64,000 bases of DNA from Cinclus cinclus (Eukaryota > Chordata > Aves > Passeriformes > Cinclidae), in NCBI RefSeq assembly GCF_963662255.1, contig NC_085047.1, forward strand, positions 106,448,181 through 106,512,180, given 5' to 3'. The notes beneath the pieces are model-generated. The model had not been told where the DNA came from, searched no databases, and saw only the letters and a program-made list of their open reading frames with translations. How positions within the stretch are numbered: the stretch's first letter is position 1; every line of letters starts with the position of its first letter. This document shows positions 24,722-36,430 of the stretch, piece after piece. The translations under genes were made by a program, and so were the position numbers.

Positions 24722-24740
24722 GAATTTCTTTCTTTTCTAG
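24722..24740 (+). promoter_or_regulatory. IL1RAPL1: 3' splice site of the IL1RAPL1 exon
   Basis: The run tttctttcttttctag is an uninterrupted pyrimidine tract directly before the AG, a strong acceptor. It comes about 190 bases after the end of a long T/G-rich tract (24370-24528) that could also draw pyrimidine-binding splicing factors. That second point is inference. Confidence 0.85.
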
Positions 24741-24815
24741 CACCACTAACAGATAAACCACCAAAGCTTTTACACCCCTTGGAGAGTAAGCTAACAGTTC
24801 AGGAGACCCAGTTAG
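24741..24815 (+). CDS. IL1RAPL1: IL1RAPL1 internal coding exon (exon 6 by human numbering), start of Ig domain 3
   Basis: This is a 75-nt exon. The acceptor is a pyrimidine tract ending tttctttcttttctag and the donor is GTTAG|gtaag. Both ends are phase 1: the exon opens with the last two bases of an Ala codon and closes with the first base of a Gly codon. Its reading is [17 protein letters not shown] followed by TVQETQL. From memory the human IL1RAPL1 segment is the same except for Y for H, M for L and I for V. The human paralogue IL1RAPL2 diverges after PLTDKPPK, so IL1RAPL1 is preferred. The family is a type I membrane protein of neurons with three extracellular Ig domains, one membrane helix and a cytoplasmic TIR domain. 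It acts as a postsynaptic organiser and binds presynaptic PTP-delta. This exon encodes the linker after Ig2 and the first strand of Ig3. Because it is symmetric, skipping it removes 25 residues without a frameshift. I recall an in-frame loss of exon 6 reported in human intellectual disability. Confidence 0.93.
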
Positions 24816-24822
24816 GTAAGTA
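24811..24822 (+). promoter_or_regulatory. IL1RAPL1: 5' splice site of the IL1RAPL1 exon
   Basis: The junction reads gttag|gtaagta. Positions +1 to +5 (gtaag) match the vertebrate consensus, and the last exon base is G. Confidence 0.85.
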
Positions 24823-26700
24823 GAAAATATAACCTCTGTTCAGATTTTATGAAGGAATTTGATGTGCTAATGTATGTATGGTAATGATATGCCATGTTGA
24901 CATTAATAATTTAATTTAAATTTTTAATTTAAAAATTGAAATTGAAAATGTTTACTCAACATTAAACAAATGCTGATTCCATGCAGAGATGTATGATATA
25001 TCACCTACAAGATTATTGCTCACAAAAAAAAATCTTAATAATTAATGCTGAATGCCAAGTCTTTGGTTACTGATACTAGGTTTTATCATGCTGAAAGTCA
25101 ATAGTTACAAGAGTATCTGAACTTTTCTTTCTAAACTTTCCTTTTTCTCTATGTTTATACATACTTACTGTGGGATTCATTGGGATATTGTGATTTAAGT
25201 TCTAATTGGAAGACTGTGCTTTGTTGGCTGCTTACAGAATTGCAAAGATATTCCATAATTACAAAGGTTGTGCTGGGCAAATCATCCAGCAAACAGTAGT
25301 GTTATCATAATGGCATCTGATAATTCTGAATGCATGGATATTTATGTATAGATGAATGAAGATAAATTGATGCATGAAGAAAGCATTTAGTTTCACTTTT
25401 TCTAGTCCAGTAGATGGTGGGTATGATTGGTCACTTTAGTGTCCTACTGCTGCAGAGGTAATGAAGGCTCCAAAACTGAGTGCATGAGTTACTAGATTTT
25501 GCAGGATGTAGCGATTTATCTCTTTTGTGGATTGGCAATGAGGGCAACTTGTAAGAAACAAACAGTATGTTACTCTGGAATTATGCCTTGGTGTCAGAAC
25601 AGTAACCTATTGATAGATTTTCATGTGTGCTGGCTAAAGGAGAAAATGGAAACCAATCTGGTAGAAACAAATCTTGTAGTAATATATATATATAAATGTC
25701 ACAGAAAAAAAGATACTGCAAGTAAAGCACAGTACATTCTGCAACACAACATCAGAAAAAGCAGAAGGCTTGCAAAATAATTCTGACAGTCATTGGCAGA
25801 GCATTTTATGGTGATTACCAGCTAACGGCTAATAGTGACCAGAGAATAACTCATATTTTCTTTGATATTAATAAACCATTACTTTCAATTACTCAAGCTA
25901 TCCAGGTAAATTTCTGATATGCTGATATAAAGGTTTTATAATAAACTATTATATAGAACAGGAGACATGTAGCATGTTTCTTTCTGGAGCTATTTTCTAT
26001 TGATCTGAATTGATAATGTTTCTGATACACTGACTCAGAAAATCTTTCCTGTATGACACTCCTAAATAATTTTCTATTGTTTGAACACAAGGCTGGGGAA
26101 CAGAGAACAAAGTGACTGCACATTTGTTCTTTAACTGATGTTGCTTACTGAGATATTTTTGATGAATAAAAAAACCACCAAAACCAAAAGGCAGAACCTT
26201 TCTGGGCTTTGATGTTGTCCTGCTAAATATACTGTATGGTGAGACTAATTCAAGAAGAGTGTAATTATTAACAGCTAGCTAAAGGCTTTTTGTCTATGTG
26301 TTTTTTAATTAATTTCAGTTTTAATTTCTCATGGTTCTAAGAAACATATCAAATAATTTGAAAAGAGCTGGGTTTGAAAAAGACACATTTCAGAAAATTA
26401 AATAGCTGTTGGTGAATATAAGAGTTAACTTGGAAATGTCACTTTCAGACACAGATGGGAAAGTCTGACCATAAATTAATGTGAAGTTACAGTACTTATA
26501 TCAAGGAGCTCCAAGACAATATTAATTTGTTGTTTAAAAGCCTGTGAAAAACCTGTGAGAACTGGAACCAGTGAAAAAAAAAAATGATAGTTCCCTAACA
26601 TGAAAACTGTTTTTCTGCTCTTAGATTTAATGCCTTGGTCCTGCTGGATAACCTTTGAAAGGTCTATGTTTCCCTGAGGAAAGCCAGTATTCATTTCTGG
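24823..26700. other. Unremarkable AT-rich intron
   Basis: No gene, RNA or transposon is recognised. Confidence 0.5.
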
Positions 26701-27720
26701 GGGTCAGTTCATACCATGCAAAAGATGCAGAATATTTTAGTGTTGGAATAATGCCAAGGTTCATTTAGACAGCTGTTGAAGCCAGGAGAGTCCTGCTCAG
26801 CTGAGACTTGGGGTGGCCACATTTTGTAGCCAGTTTAGACACTGCCAGAAAATGTATTTGGGATGGTGTGCTTGACCCTTGCTTGGAAAATAAAAGTGTT
26901 GGTGGATGTTGGAGAATTGGAATGGGTGGTATTCCCATTGCTTGGAGCAGTCCAGGATTTTTCTAGCAGGTCACCAGTTGCTGGGGAGCTGGGGCAATCC
27001 CTGCTCTCCTCCCACATTTCTGTCCTTCTCATCTTGCAGTCCTCCAGCTGGAGTTGGAAATGAAAGAGGTTACGTGCATCAGAGGATGTTCTGGGAGATC
27101 ATACCTACCTTACAGGGATGTGTGGAGCTCCAGGTGCATATGATGTACTGAAAAGTCTGTAGTGGTGGTTTGCCTCCAAATCTTCCCCTGCTGGCAGGCC
27201 CCTGTGGAGCAGTGCTGGGCACATTTCTGAGGAAGACCACAGTAATACCAGTGAATTTCTGTTGAAAGAGCTACTGGAATTCAGTTCTTAGACAAGACAA
27301 CTCCATGCAGTGTCAAAATCAAGGTGTAGCTAAGTCCCAAGACATATCTTATTCATTTGGCTCCAGTACTGCAGGGTTACAGGTATATGAGACAGAGTGG
27401 TTTCTTCTGGCAGTTAAAACTAATGTCATGGGACCACAAACCTACTGTGTTTTTTGGCTTCCATAAAACAACACCAGACCAGGATGTGACTGCAGGAGGG
27501 TGTTTCTCTGAGAGGTGACTGATATGGCATAAGTCAGACTTGCTGAGGCAGAAGGTGAGAAACAGGAGCTGGAGAATCTGCAGAGCTCAATCCTAGGAGC
27601 CCCCATCATGCTCAAGTCACCCACAGCTGCTGGAGGAAAAGGTGTCGTGCTATTCAGCTGGTATTTGGGAGCACGGTGTTAAGCATGGCTTCAACCAGCA
27701 ACTTTAGAGGGTCACAGGTA
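26700..27720. other. GC-richer block of unknown origin
   Basis: About 1 kb is clearly richer in G and C than its flanks, with overlapping short frames open on both strands. I see no CR1 terminus and no clear LTR ends. It may be a decayed LTR or another old insertion. No protein domain is recognised. Confidence 0.35.
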
Positions 27721-30420
27721 TCTTGATATCTCATCAGAAATATCTTTTCGTTACACTGAATAGTAACCAGAAATGCCTGAGATAGAAGCACAGGATAAAA
27801 AATGAAGGAGAATTTCTCAAAGGTTTCTCATTAAAAATAGCATGGGTGAACTAAGGAAAGAAGTACAAAAAACCTAGATGAGAAAAGAAAGATTAGATTC
27901 TAGATTAGTTTCTGGACTTTGTGGTTTTTTGTTTGTTGCTTCACTTCCAATTTTGCAATCAATTACATAATCCTGTTGCAACAACAAAAAAATGCTAATT
28001 ACTTTTAAGCTTTTCTCCTGTCAAAAGGGCTTTTTGGTAGATATGTGACCCCACTATAAACTACTTCTCTGGAAGCATTATCTCCAGATAAAATATTGTG
28101 TTAAATACAGTCTTCAAAAAATTGTGTCCTCAAAGCTTGGAGCTGAAAGAAGAGGAAGATTGTTTTCAGCTCTGAGTGCTGTGGCAGCAGCACAGGCCTG
28201 GGAGAGAAAAGCTGGCAATAAACAGGAGGCCAGGGGAGCCAAGGCATGGGAATGAGGAACACAATGACCAAGGAACTGCATTCCACAATATTCTTCTTCT
28301 TACCTTCAATGTGCTAACAACAAAATCAAGTGTACAAATCCCTGAAAACGTAAGACCCCTTTGTAATAATGAAAACACAAACCTGAAAACACAAACGCAG
28401 ACCTGTTGAGGAAGGAATTAATTAAATTGTTCCTTATATATCATAAATCCTAAAACTTTGGATAACCGTATTTTTAATTATAGAGTCATGCAGGTGTAAT
28501 GTATTTATGATAGAAAAATATTACATCCATTATGTGTAAATTTATTTTGAAAACTATATTGTGGGATTTTTTATTGGTAAGCTCTGAATCTTTTCAGTTT
28601 CACCTGTCATGTTTCAGTGTTTTTCACACCTATACTGTCCAATATCTGCCCCCCCCCTTCAAGGAAACAAAGAATACTACTAGCCTGACTCAAAAAAAGT
28701 CTGATTTTGGTAACCAGTTGGTTAATGTCAAGTTACTAAAAAAGACAAATATGATTCCACAAAAGACAGAAATGGATCTGGATTAGAAATTGCTAAACAT
28801 GAAATAATTATTTCAAACACCTTACAAGCTACTTAGCCTCTGTCCTCCCCACTTTTTCTAAGTGTCCTGGATCAGCGCAAGGCTGTAATTTGACATGCCA
28901 AAATTCACCCAGAAAAATAAAGCTATTGTTGTATTGTTTTTAGCTAAGTAGGCTTGATGTTAGAGAAAAAACAATAATGACACCAACAGCAAAACAAACA
29001 CCAAAAAAACAAACAAACAAAAAGGAAAAAACAAACAAACAAAAATTAATAAAGTATTTTTATCACTACTTATATGAATGGACCTAAAATATAAGTGTAC
29101 AGGAACCAAGATACTTTCCCTATCATCTGAATAAAGTGAATTTTCCTGAATTGTATCCAACCCAAAATGTTACTTGTGTTACTTGTGACCAAATACCCAG
29201 TGAATACCCGTCCTGTTTTTATCTAGGGCGTTATTTTGATAAAATTATATTAACTATTACATAGTAAACAGGGAATTTCTTCTTTCTCACCCTTCCCTGC
29301 ACAGAGTCAAGAAAAAATTTCATTGAACTACTTTTAGTATATTATTTCTAAGGTAATAATGGAAAGAAGCTCCCTATGAGGGAGAGAAGAATGCTGGTTC
29401 AGTTATAGCACTGTGCTGTCATAAAAATCTTCCACAGCAATTGACCCTGTTAATGATAAAAGCCATCCTTAACCAGATTAATCAGTAGATGTACAAATAA
29501 ATTAAATAAAGTGATATGGGATAACTCAGCGACTCCTTTCAGGATAGAAATTTAACTGATAGATTATTGAGAATTTTAAGTTTTATTTCTACAGATTACA
29601 TGTAAGTGCACTATTCTCTCTGCAGTGCAAATATATTTTTTCACTGTATGAAAGACTTCAAGTTTATTTGATTACATCAACTGTCTTTAAACAAAATTGA
29701 ACCATTTTTTAATCATGTGTTTCAATTTGACTTTTGCTCTTTAATATATTCTATGTTTAAATTAACATAATATGGGCAACAGTTTCACATGGGAATAATT
29801 AGAGCTGTAAATTCAAAATTTGCTTCCTCAATACCACATAATTCTTTTTTCTATTTATCTAAGCGCTTGGATTATCCTTTCAAAAAACAACTTGGGGTGT
29901 TTTGAAAAAAAAAGAAAAAATGAAAAGTCTTTTTTCTGTTTGAACTATTTATTGAAAAAAAGTTAGATTTAAACAAACTAATATTTTAAGAGGTTGTTGG
30001 GTTTTTTTCCCATTGAAATGTATAACCTCACTGTTCTGAAATGTTTTGATTTAATATTATATCAATTCCTGGGCTATACTCACTTAGTGAAACACAAGGA
30101 AAAAGCTTTGCTGAAAAACTCACATAGTTAATGACTTAACTACAGACAAGCTCATAAAAAGTGAAATATTTGAGATCTAGTGTAAATGGATAAAGAATAT
30201 ACATGCTATCAGCATATGGAAACCACAACAACCAAAACCACAACAAAACCTCGACTGATTTTCCTTCCACTCTTTTCCCTAGTTCAATCAAATCCTAAAA
30301 GGTCATGGTTAAGGTATTTAAAATAGCATATATATTTTATAGCTTTTTTTTCCCCTCTCTTTATGCACTTATGTGTGTCTAAGAATAAATACATATACAT
30401 GTATACCTAATCTCTCCCTA
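27721..30420. other. AT-rich intron with small simple repeats
   Basis: It holds a GC-richer patch at about 28140-28300, a short poly(C) run near 28650-28658 and an A/C-rich tract at 28990-29045 made of AAAC units. No gene is recognised. Confidence 0.5.
28990..29045. repeat. A/C-rich (AAAC)n tract
   Basis: AAAC units over about 55 bases with one GG interruption. Confidence 0.88.
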
Positions 30421-30455
30421 TATTTATTTATTTATTTATTTATTTACTTACTTAC
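30421..30455. repeat. (TATT)n tetranucleotide array
   Basis: About seven copies of TATT pass into TTAC units. Confidence 0.9.
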
Positions 30456-33400
30456 ATATGGACAATGCATTTGTTCAAATTTTATCCCACTTTATTAATG
30501 CCTTCTCTGGGAAACATTTATCTGATTTAATGATGGAAGAGTAAAACTTTTTTATTGATGCTATGTTATAATCCACTGAGAAATGTCTGCCCTAGAGTGC
30601 TATATACCATATTTACCTGTGTTAAACATCTAAACAGGATTTAATGAAATCAAAAGTGTCTGTTCAGTACCTCTGCAACTATGTGCATTTGATTCTTTAT
30701 GTACTGATTAAATATATGAGAATATTCTGTTTCAGATTGCTTGTGCAATACAAACAGTTGATTTTGATAATCTGAGAGAAGACTATGAAACCTGAGAAGA
30801 CTTTGCATATCAGTGGATAATCCTGAAGACTGGGTTCCTATTTAAAACTTTAAAAATCAAAAATTATATGTTTCTTACTAGTGGAGTAAAATATACTGAT
30901 ACAGCAGAACCTTTGCAGCGATACTCTGTGGCAGACAGCAGGGTATGAGTTACTGTAACCAAGATTGTATTAAGTACACAAAGCAAGAAATGCAGTTTAG
31001 GCACATATAGTACATTATTTCATGTGAAATTATAGTCCTAAGAAGACTTTAATTTTATGCATTTGAAACATCAGGAATCATATTGTTCTGTGATAATTTT
31101 TTCCCAGATTTTTTGCTTCAAGCTATACTTAATGTTTCTGAATTATATGTAGGGACTTCATCATATATGATGCTGAAAAGCAAGCAAGCGTTTATTTGTG
31201 TTTTAAAAAAACCCAAACCATCATACAGTGATGCTATGCACAAACATTAAAATGCTAAACTGAAAATGTCAAACTCAAAGTTTAATGTTGTGCACCATCA
31301 TTAATAACTATATTTAAATTAACTAACTCCTCCGGAATATTTTGCTATAGGGAAACAGATCTCTTGTGAGCAGAAAAGTTAATCATGTATACAGCTGATC
31401 TCAAGAATAATGTACTGGTGAAATGACAAACAGTAGTTTTAAGTCAGGAACTCACAGTCTTTACGGGAATTAGTCTGTTCTCTTGTTCTAGAATAAATGC
31501 TTTCCAGCAGTTTGAGGTAAATTTCCAGCATTATTGGTAAAGTCAGCATGTGCTCATGCAGTTCAAAAAAAGAGTAGATTTACATGAAGCTGCATTGAAC
31601 ACCGTTTTTGTCTTTGACATAATGTGGATTTGTATTAAGATTTAGTGCTGCACACAGGTTTCATTCTGAAAAATCCGTCTCAATCTGCATGCATTCTTAA
31701 TAGCAAAAATTATCGTGGATTTGAGAGCTTGTCTGGTCACTAGAAAATAGAAAGGTGTTTGAAGGAACACTAAGCATTGGGGGGGTTAAATGATTTTGAT
31801 GAACTCTTATAATTTAGAACATAATAGTGTGAATATTTTGAAGCAATCAACTGAACAGGATCTTGTTTTTATATTTATTAAAAGATGTGAACATTGAGAC
31901 TCCAGATTGTGGATTCTGAAGTGCTATTCCTGTCTGTTTTCATAGGATATTATAGATGAACACACAGGATATATCATCTCAAGATATAATCAACACATAT
32001 TTGTCATAAATATCCAATTTGTTACCTATGTAATTTTACATATTTAACATCTGAAGAACTTGAAAATAAAAAAAAATACTCACAGAAATTCAAATTGATG
32101 CTGCATAGCATAATTGATATTAGAAAATGAAAATAATTCAAACAACAGTTTACATATGGCATGTATTATAAAGCTTTATATAGCATTTTTTAATAATGAA
32201 TGCATGATGAACTATAGGTCAGTGCACTCCTCTGTTTGGGAATAGGCTTGAGAATGTTGGGATACATATAGCTATTAGTCTAAATTTCATATTGACAAAA
32301 AAAGGCTCGCAGTGTGTTCAACATTCACATGCCAACCATAACTGGTGTCCTGTATCTGTCTGAGAATGCTCTAAAGACTTACAGAGAAAACATAACACAG
32401 CACTATTTTCCACTATTTTCTCTTTTAATTTTTAATTCTTTTGCCTGAGGTAAAATTCTGACAATGGACTACTTAGGTGCTTTTGTTCTTTTCCACACAA
32501 GAAAGTAAAATATCACCTGAAACAAGAGGTTAATTGAGCACTTAGTTTTCATGCCAATCTGAAAGTATACACAAATAAAGGCCAAATGCAAAATGCTCCA
32601 GGTGTTAAACACTTGTCTCACTGCTCAGAGGTAACTCTTGAGAACCATGGAGCTAGGAAGTTAGAGGTCTTTAAGAGAAGGCATCCAGTTCAGTAAACCC
32701 AAAATTTTAATTTACAGGACGTAGATGTTTGTGAGACCTTGTGCTTTACCTGTAGCTCTGCAGCAAATGTCACCTTCTAAGGAATCAGACATTTCAGCTG
32801 CTTAAAATGTCCTTCGTGTAGCTGTGTGTTAAATTGCCAGTATGATGGTGTCATTCCAACAGCTAGTTTACAACACATTAAAATATTGGAAAAGAAATAT
32901 TAGACAAATGTTATACTTACCATGAAATAAAATGTATCAAGTGACTCTTCATGTTCACTACAGAAATAAATGAAGCACATACTTCAGTTAACCACATTAG
33001 GCTTATTTGGAAAAAATTATAACAAGCATTGCAAAATTACTTCTCTGTACACTAATGTAATGAATAGATTGGAGATGTGAGGCTGTAGGGTTGTGAGTTT
33101 GGTTTCTTTCACAGCTTTCAAACCAATTAATTTGAAGTGATAAATGCTTGTAATTTTTAATCATTCATTCACGGTCAGATTTTCATGAGATATCTAAGAG
33201 CATGCATGGTACATTTCTCCTCATTAAAAATCAAAGGAGGATTAGGTTCTTGGTGCTGATTTTATAATATTTTTAGAGATTGATACAAAGATACCTGTAG
33301 GTTTATAGTAGAGAATTTTTGTGGTTTTCTTGTGTGTAGTTTTAATGTCCCATAAATTTCTATTAAAAAGGGAATTCAACCCCTTAAGTCAAAATTAGAG

Positions 33401-36235
33401 GATTTCTGTTTGGAAGACCTTTTCAACTCTTAATAAAGAAATTCAATACTCATATAAAGGAAGACAATTTGAAAATACAGCAACCAAATTTTTTTTTATT
33501 TTTTTTTTTTTTACCTCTCTCAATTGGCAGTTAATTTCACACTTGATATTTTATAATAGCTACAGCATCCAAAGTGTCATTTGCAGTCTTCCAAAACTTT
33601 GTAAAGGTCAAGCACTTAAAAAAGCTTATGCAAATATTTTTCATCATGTGATACTCAAATCAGTGAAATTATTCTTCTTTGCAAAAACAAACAGAAGTTA
33701 CATTTAGAAGGGCAAAATCCAAGGCAAAATATTTTGAAACTGCTGTTAAGGAATTAATGATCTTTAAAGGTTTTTTTAGAATGTTCAGAATATTTTACTT
33801 ACTATAGTGGACACACATTACAAATATGTTACCAACAATAATAGTTCAACCTATTTAAATAAAAAATTTAAATGAGGATTGAAATGTTATTGTAGTAGTT
33901 ACTGGAGGGACACGTACAAGGGATAACTCAGTGTATTTGAAAGACTTTTCTGAGAGCGCTGATGCCCATTGCAATTCACTGCCTACATTTTAGTTTTCTG
34001 AAAAATCACATCTTTTTTCAGAGGGGTTTTATTTGGGGAGCTCCTTATATCAATCTGTCCCTGAGGTAAGGAGGAAAATGGAGGTAGAAAATGGAGTGTG
34101 GTTTCCAGGGCAGACTGAGCCAGCAATTCAAGAGGGAAGTGACTATACAGGCTCCTACTTGTACAGCAGAAAGAGGCCTGGGGAGGAGGAAAATGTTGCT
34201 ATTGCTTCCTGCAGTTTCTAGACATTCAAACCCATTAGTTTTGTTGTTTTCTGTTCAAAATTATTCTGACACAGTCACCTTGAAAGAAAAAATTGCCAAA
34301 AAAACCCCAACATAAAACCACTTTTAGAGTAAGATGTATGAAACCCATTAAGATGCCCAACTTCTCTTGCTGTCAATACTTTTGTGTTCCTGCTATTTAT
34401 ATATTATGAAGAGTGTTCACTTTTTTCAGTTGAGACCTGTCTCAAACAGGCTCCTGAATTAGTAGAGCCTCTGGAGAGGACACACAGTTTCACCTGGCAG
34501 CTATGCTAGCCATTAATGGTGTGATGTTTCATGATTGCTTTAAAGAGGTGTAAATCTGTGCTGCTCTGACACCTGCCTCCTGTTACACTCCTCTTTTTTC
34601 ATCCAGCTTCAGCACTCTTCCTTACAGGGCCGAAAAGCTATTTAAAGGGGAGAGAACCAATTTAAGCTAGATGACTTTCTATGCTGATGGTGACATGAGT
34701 GCAGCAAACCCTCATGCCAGTATGTGGAGAGAGTGGGAATTATAGCCAGGGAATAAAAATGGGAGAAGGTGTTTTGGCTCAAATTGATTATGAAACATCA
34801 CTCTAAGTCCATACTTGGTCACAGTAAGTTCCCAGAAAATGTCAATACACATCAAGAGGCACCTGTATGACATAAATCATATCACACCACAGTGGAACTG
34901 TTTCACAGCTACCTTCATCTTCCCATCAAGGTCACTTTGCCTGGACTTTGGCAAACTGACTACTTGTTCCATTCCCTGTATAGGATTTTAGACTGTTTTT
35001 TCAGACATTTGGGATGAAATACCTGAACTTGGAGTGTGTGAATGTCTTCTTTCATGATACCTCTATATAACAGGTGAATGAATGCCAAATTCCAAAAATA
35101 AATTAAAATATAGCTTTCGATTTTACATTGAGCCATATAAGAAGAATTTTATAAGATGAAATGAAAGAGATGTGGTATATCATAGAAATACATAGCCCAG
35201 GTCTTCTAATGTGTTTGTCTTTTTCACTGCTAAATTCATTGAAATTTAGCTCCATTAATTGAGATGTGTTAATGACTTACCATGACAAGGATGTCATTAT
35301 TTTGATATTATTTAAAGCTATATATGAATCATATTGCTACTAAATTGACTATCTGGTATCCAGTTAAAGAAGCTTGAAAGCAAAGCAGACATTTAACTGT
35401 GATAAAAGGAAAAAGGGTATTACTCATATCAACTCTTTAATTAGATGTTAAGTTTATCTATTGTTCTTGCTCCATCTCCTTTGTACTCATCAATATGAGT
35501 AATAAGCACATTGGATGATGGTTCTTGTTTTTCAGCAGAAGTGCACATGATAGATTAGTGATACTGAGAATAACAAAGCAAATAATTTTTGATGGTCATA
35601 CTTCCACAGCTTAGCAAAATTGAAAGATAATTTTAATTTAGGAAGATTATATTTTCTTTGGTACGTTTTCAGTCTATTAATGATGTTATGTCAGAAGATT
35701 TTCAGGCATCTTTTAGTTGTTTCTCTTAGTGGCATAGAAAAAAAAAAACGAAAAAAAACAACTGCTTTTGAAACATTGCTTTGTGATGAAAAAATGCACT
35801 GATTTTAATACAACCTGCACAGTAAGGCTGTTGACTCAACCTTATCTGTACAATACATTGAAAAAGTATTTTATGGCTAATGTTAGGATTGAGGGATCTT
35901 ATTTTTACTTTTGTCTGACTTTATGTTACAGGCAGTTATCAGTGAAAATGGTTCCAAATTAATAATTTTAAGAGTAAATCACTTTTGTTTTGAATTTCTT
36001 TCCTTTTTCCCTTACACTGGAAACTCGATTTTTCTGTGGGAAAATTGAGTGGCTGTGTGTGCTCATGCCAAACTACCAAAGCTTCACACTCACTGCATTC
36101 AGTGACTCTTTGCACACCTCCCTTTTTTCAACTCCATATGATTAGAAAACAGAGTTCCAGCCTGAAGCAGATCAAAAGAGAAGACTGTAAAAGTCAGCAT
36201 CTCTCTGAGTTTGAGCATCCCCTCCATTGAACTTT
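30456..36235. other. Unremarkable AT-rich intron
   Basis: Poly(T) at 33489-33512 and poly(A) near 35740-35760 are the only clear simple sequence. A small GC-richer stretch lies at 34030-34220. No gene or transposon is recognised. Confidence 0.5.
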
Positions 36236-36239
36236 GCTT

Positions 36240-36430
36240 GTTATTTGGAAGTGTTATCCTCATTCTGGCACGATGGAGTCGCTGCCTGATCCAGCGCCCA
36301 CCACTCTGCAGGACCCCTGCCCCTATCTCCGGTTTTGCTTTGTGGCAATCCGTTAAAAAGTGTGGGTGTGGGCCAGCTCCTCTGAGCTGTCATAAGATTC
36401 CAAGGCATGAAATGCAATTCATGAGGTTTT
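36240..36430. promoter_or_regulatory. Small CpG-retaining patch, possible regulatory element
   Basis: Five CpG occur between about 36270 and 36355 (in cacgatgg, agtcgctg, cagcgccc, ctccggtt and atccgtta) within an otherwise CpG-poor intron. The patch is also locally GC-rich. No transposon signature is visible. Function is inference from base composition only. Confidence 0.25.

Larger units (their letters stand above)
1..24740 (+). other. IL1RAPL1: IL1RAPL1 intron upstream of the exon (3' part of intron 5)
   Basis: The assignment follows from the exon at 24741 and its strand. I found no match to the preceding exon, which should end in sequence encoding ...VRRTTELTVT, so the intron is longer than this segment. 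It holds simple repeats, CR1 fragments on both strands, a CpG-retaining block and a pseudoexon, each listed separately. The last 700 bases before the exon hold a tandem duplication and a long T/G-rich tract. Apart from the listed items it is ordinary AT-rich intron. Confidence 0.85.
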
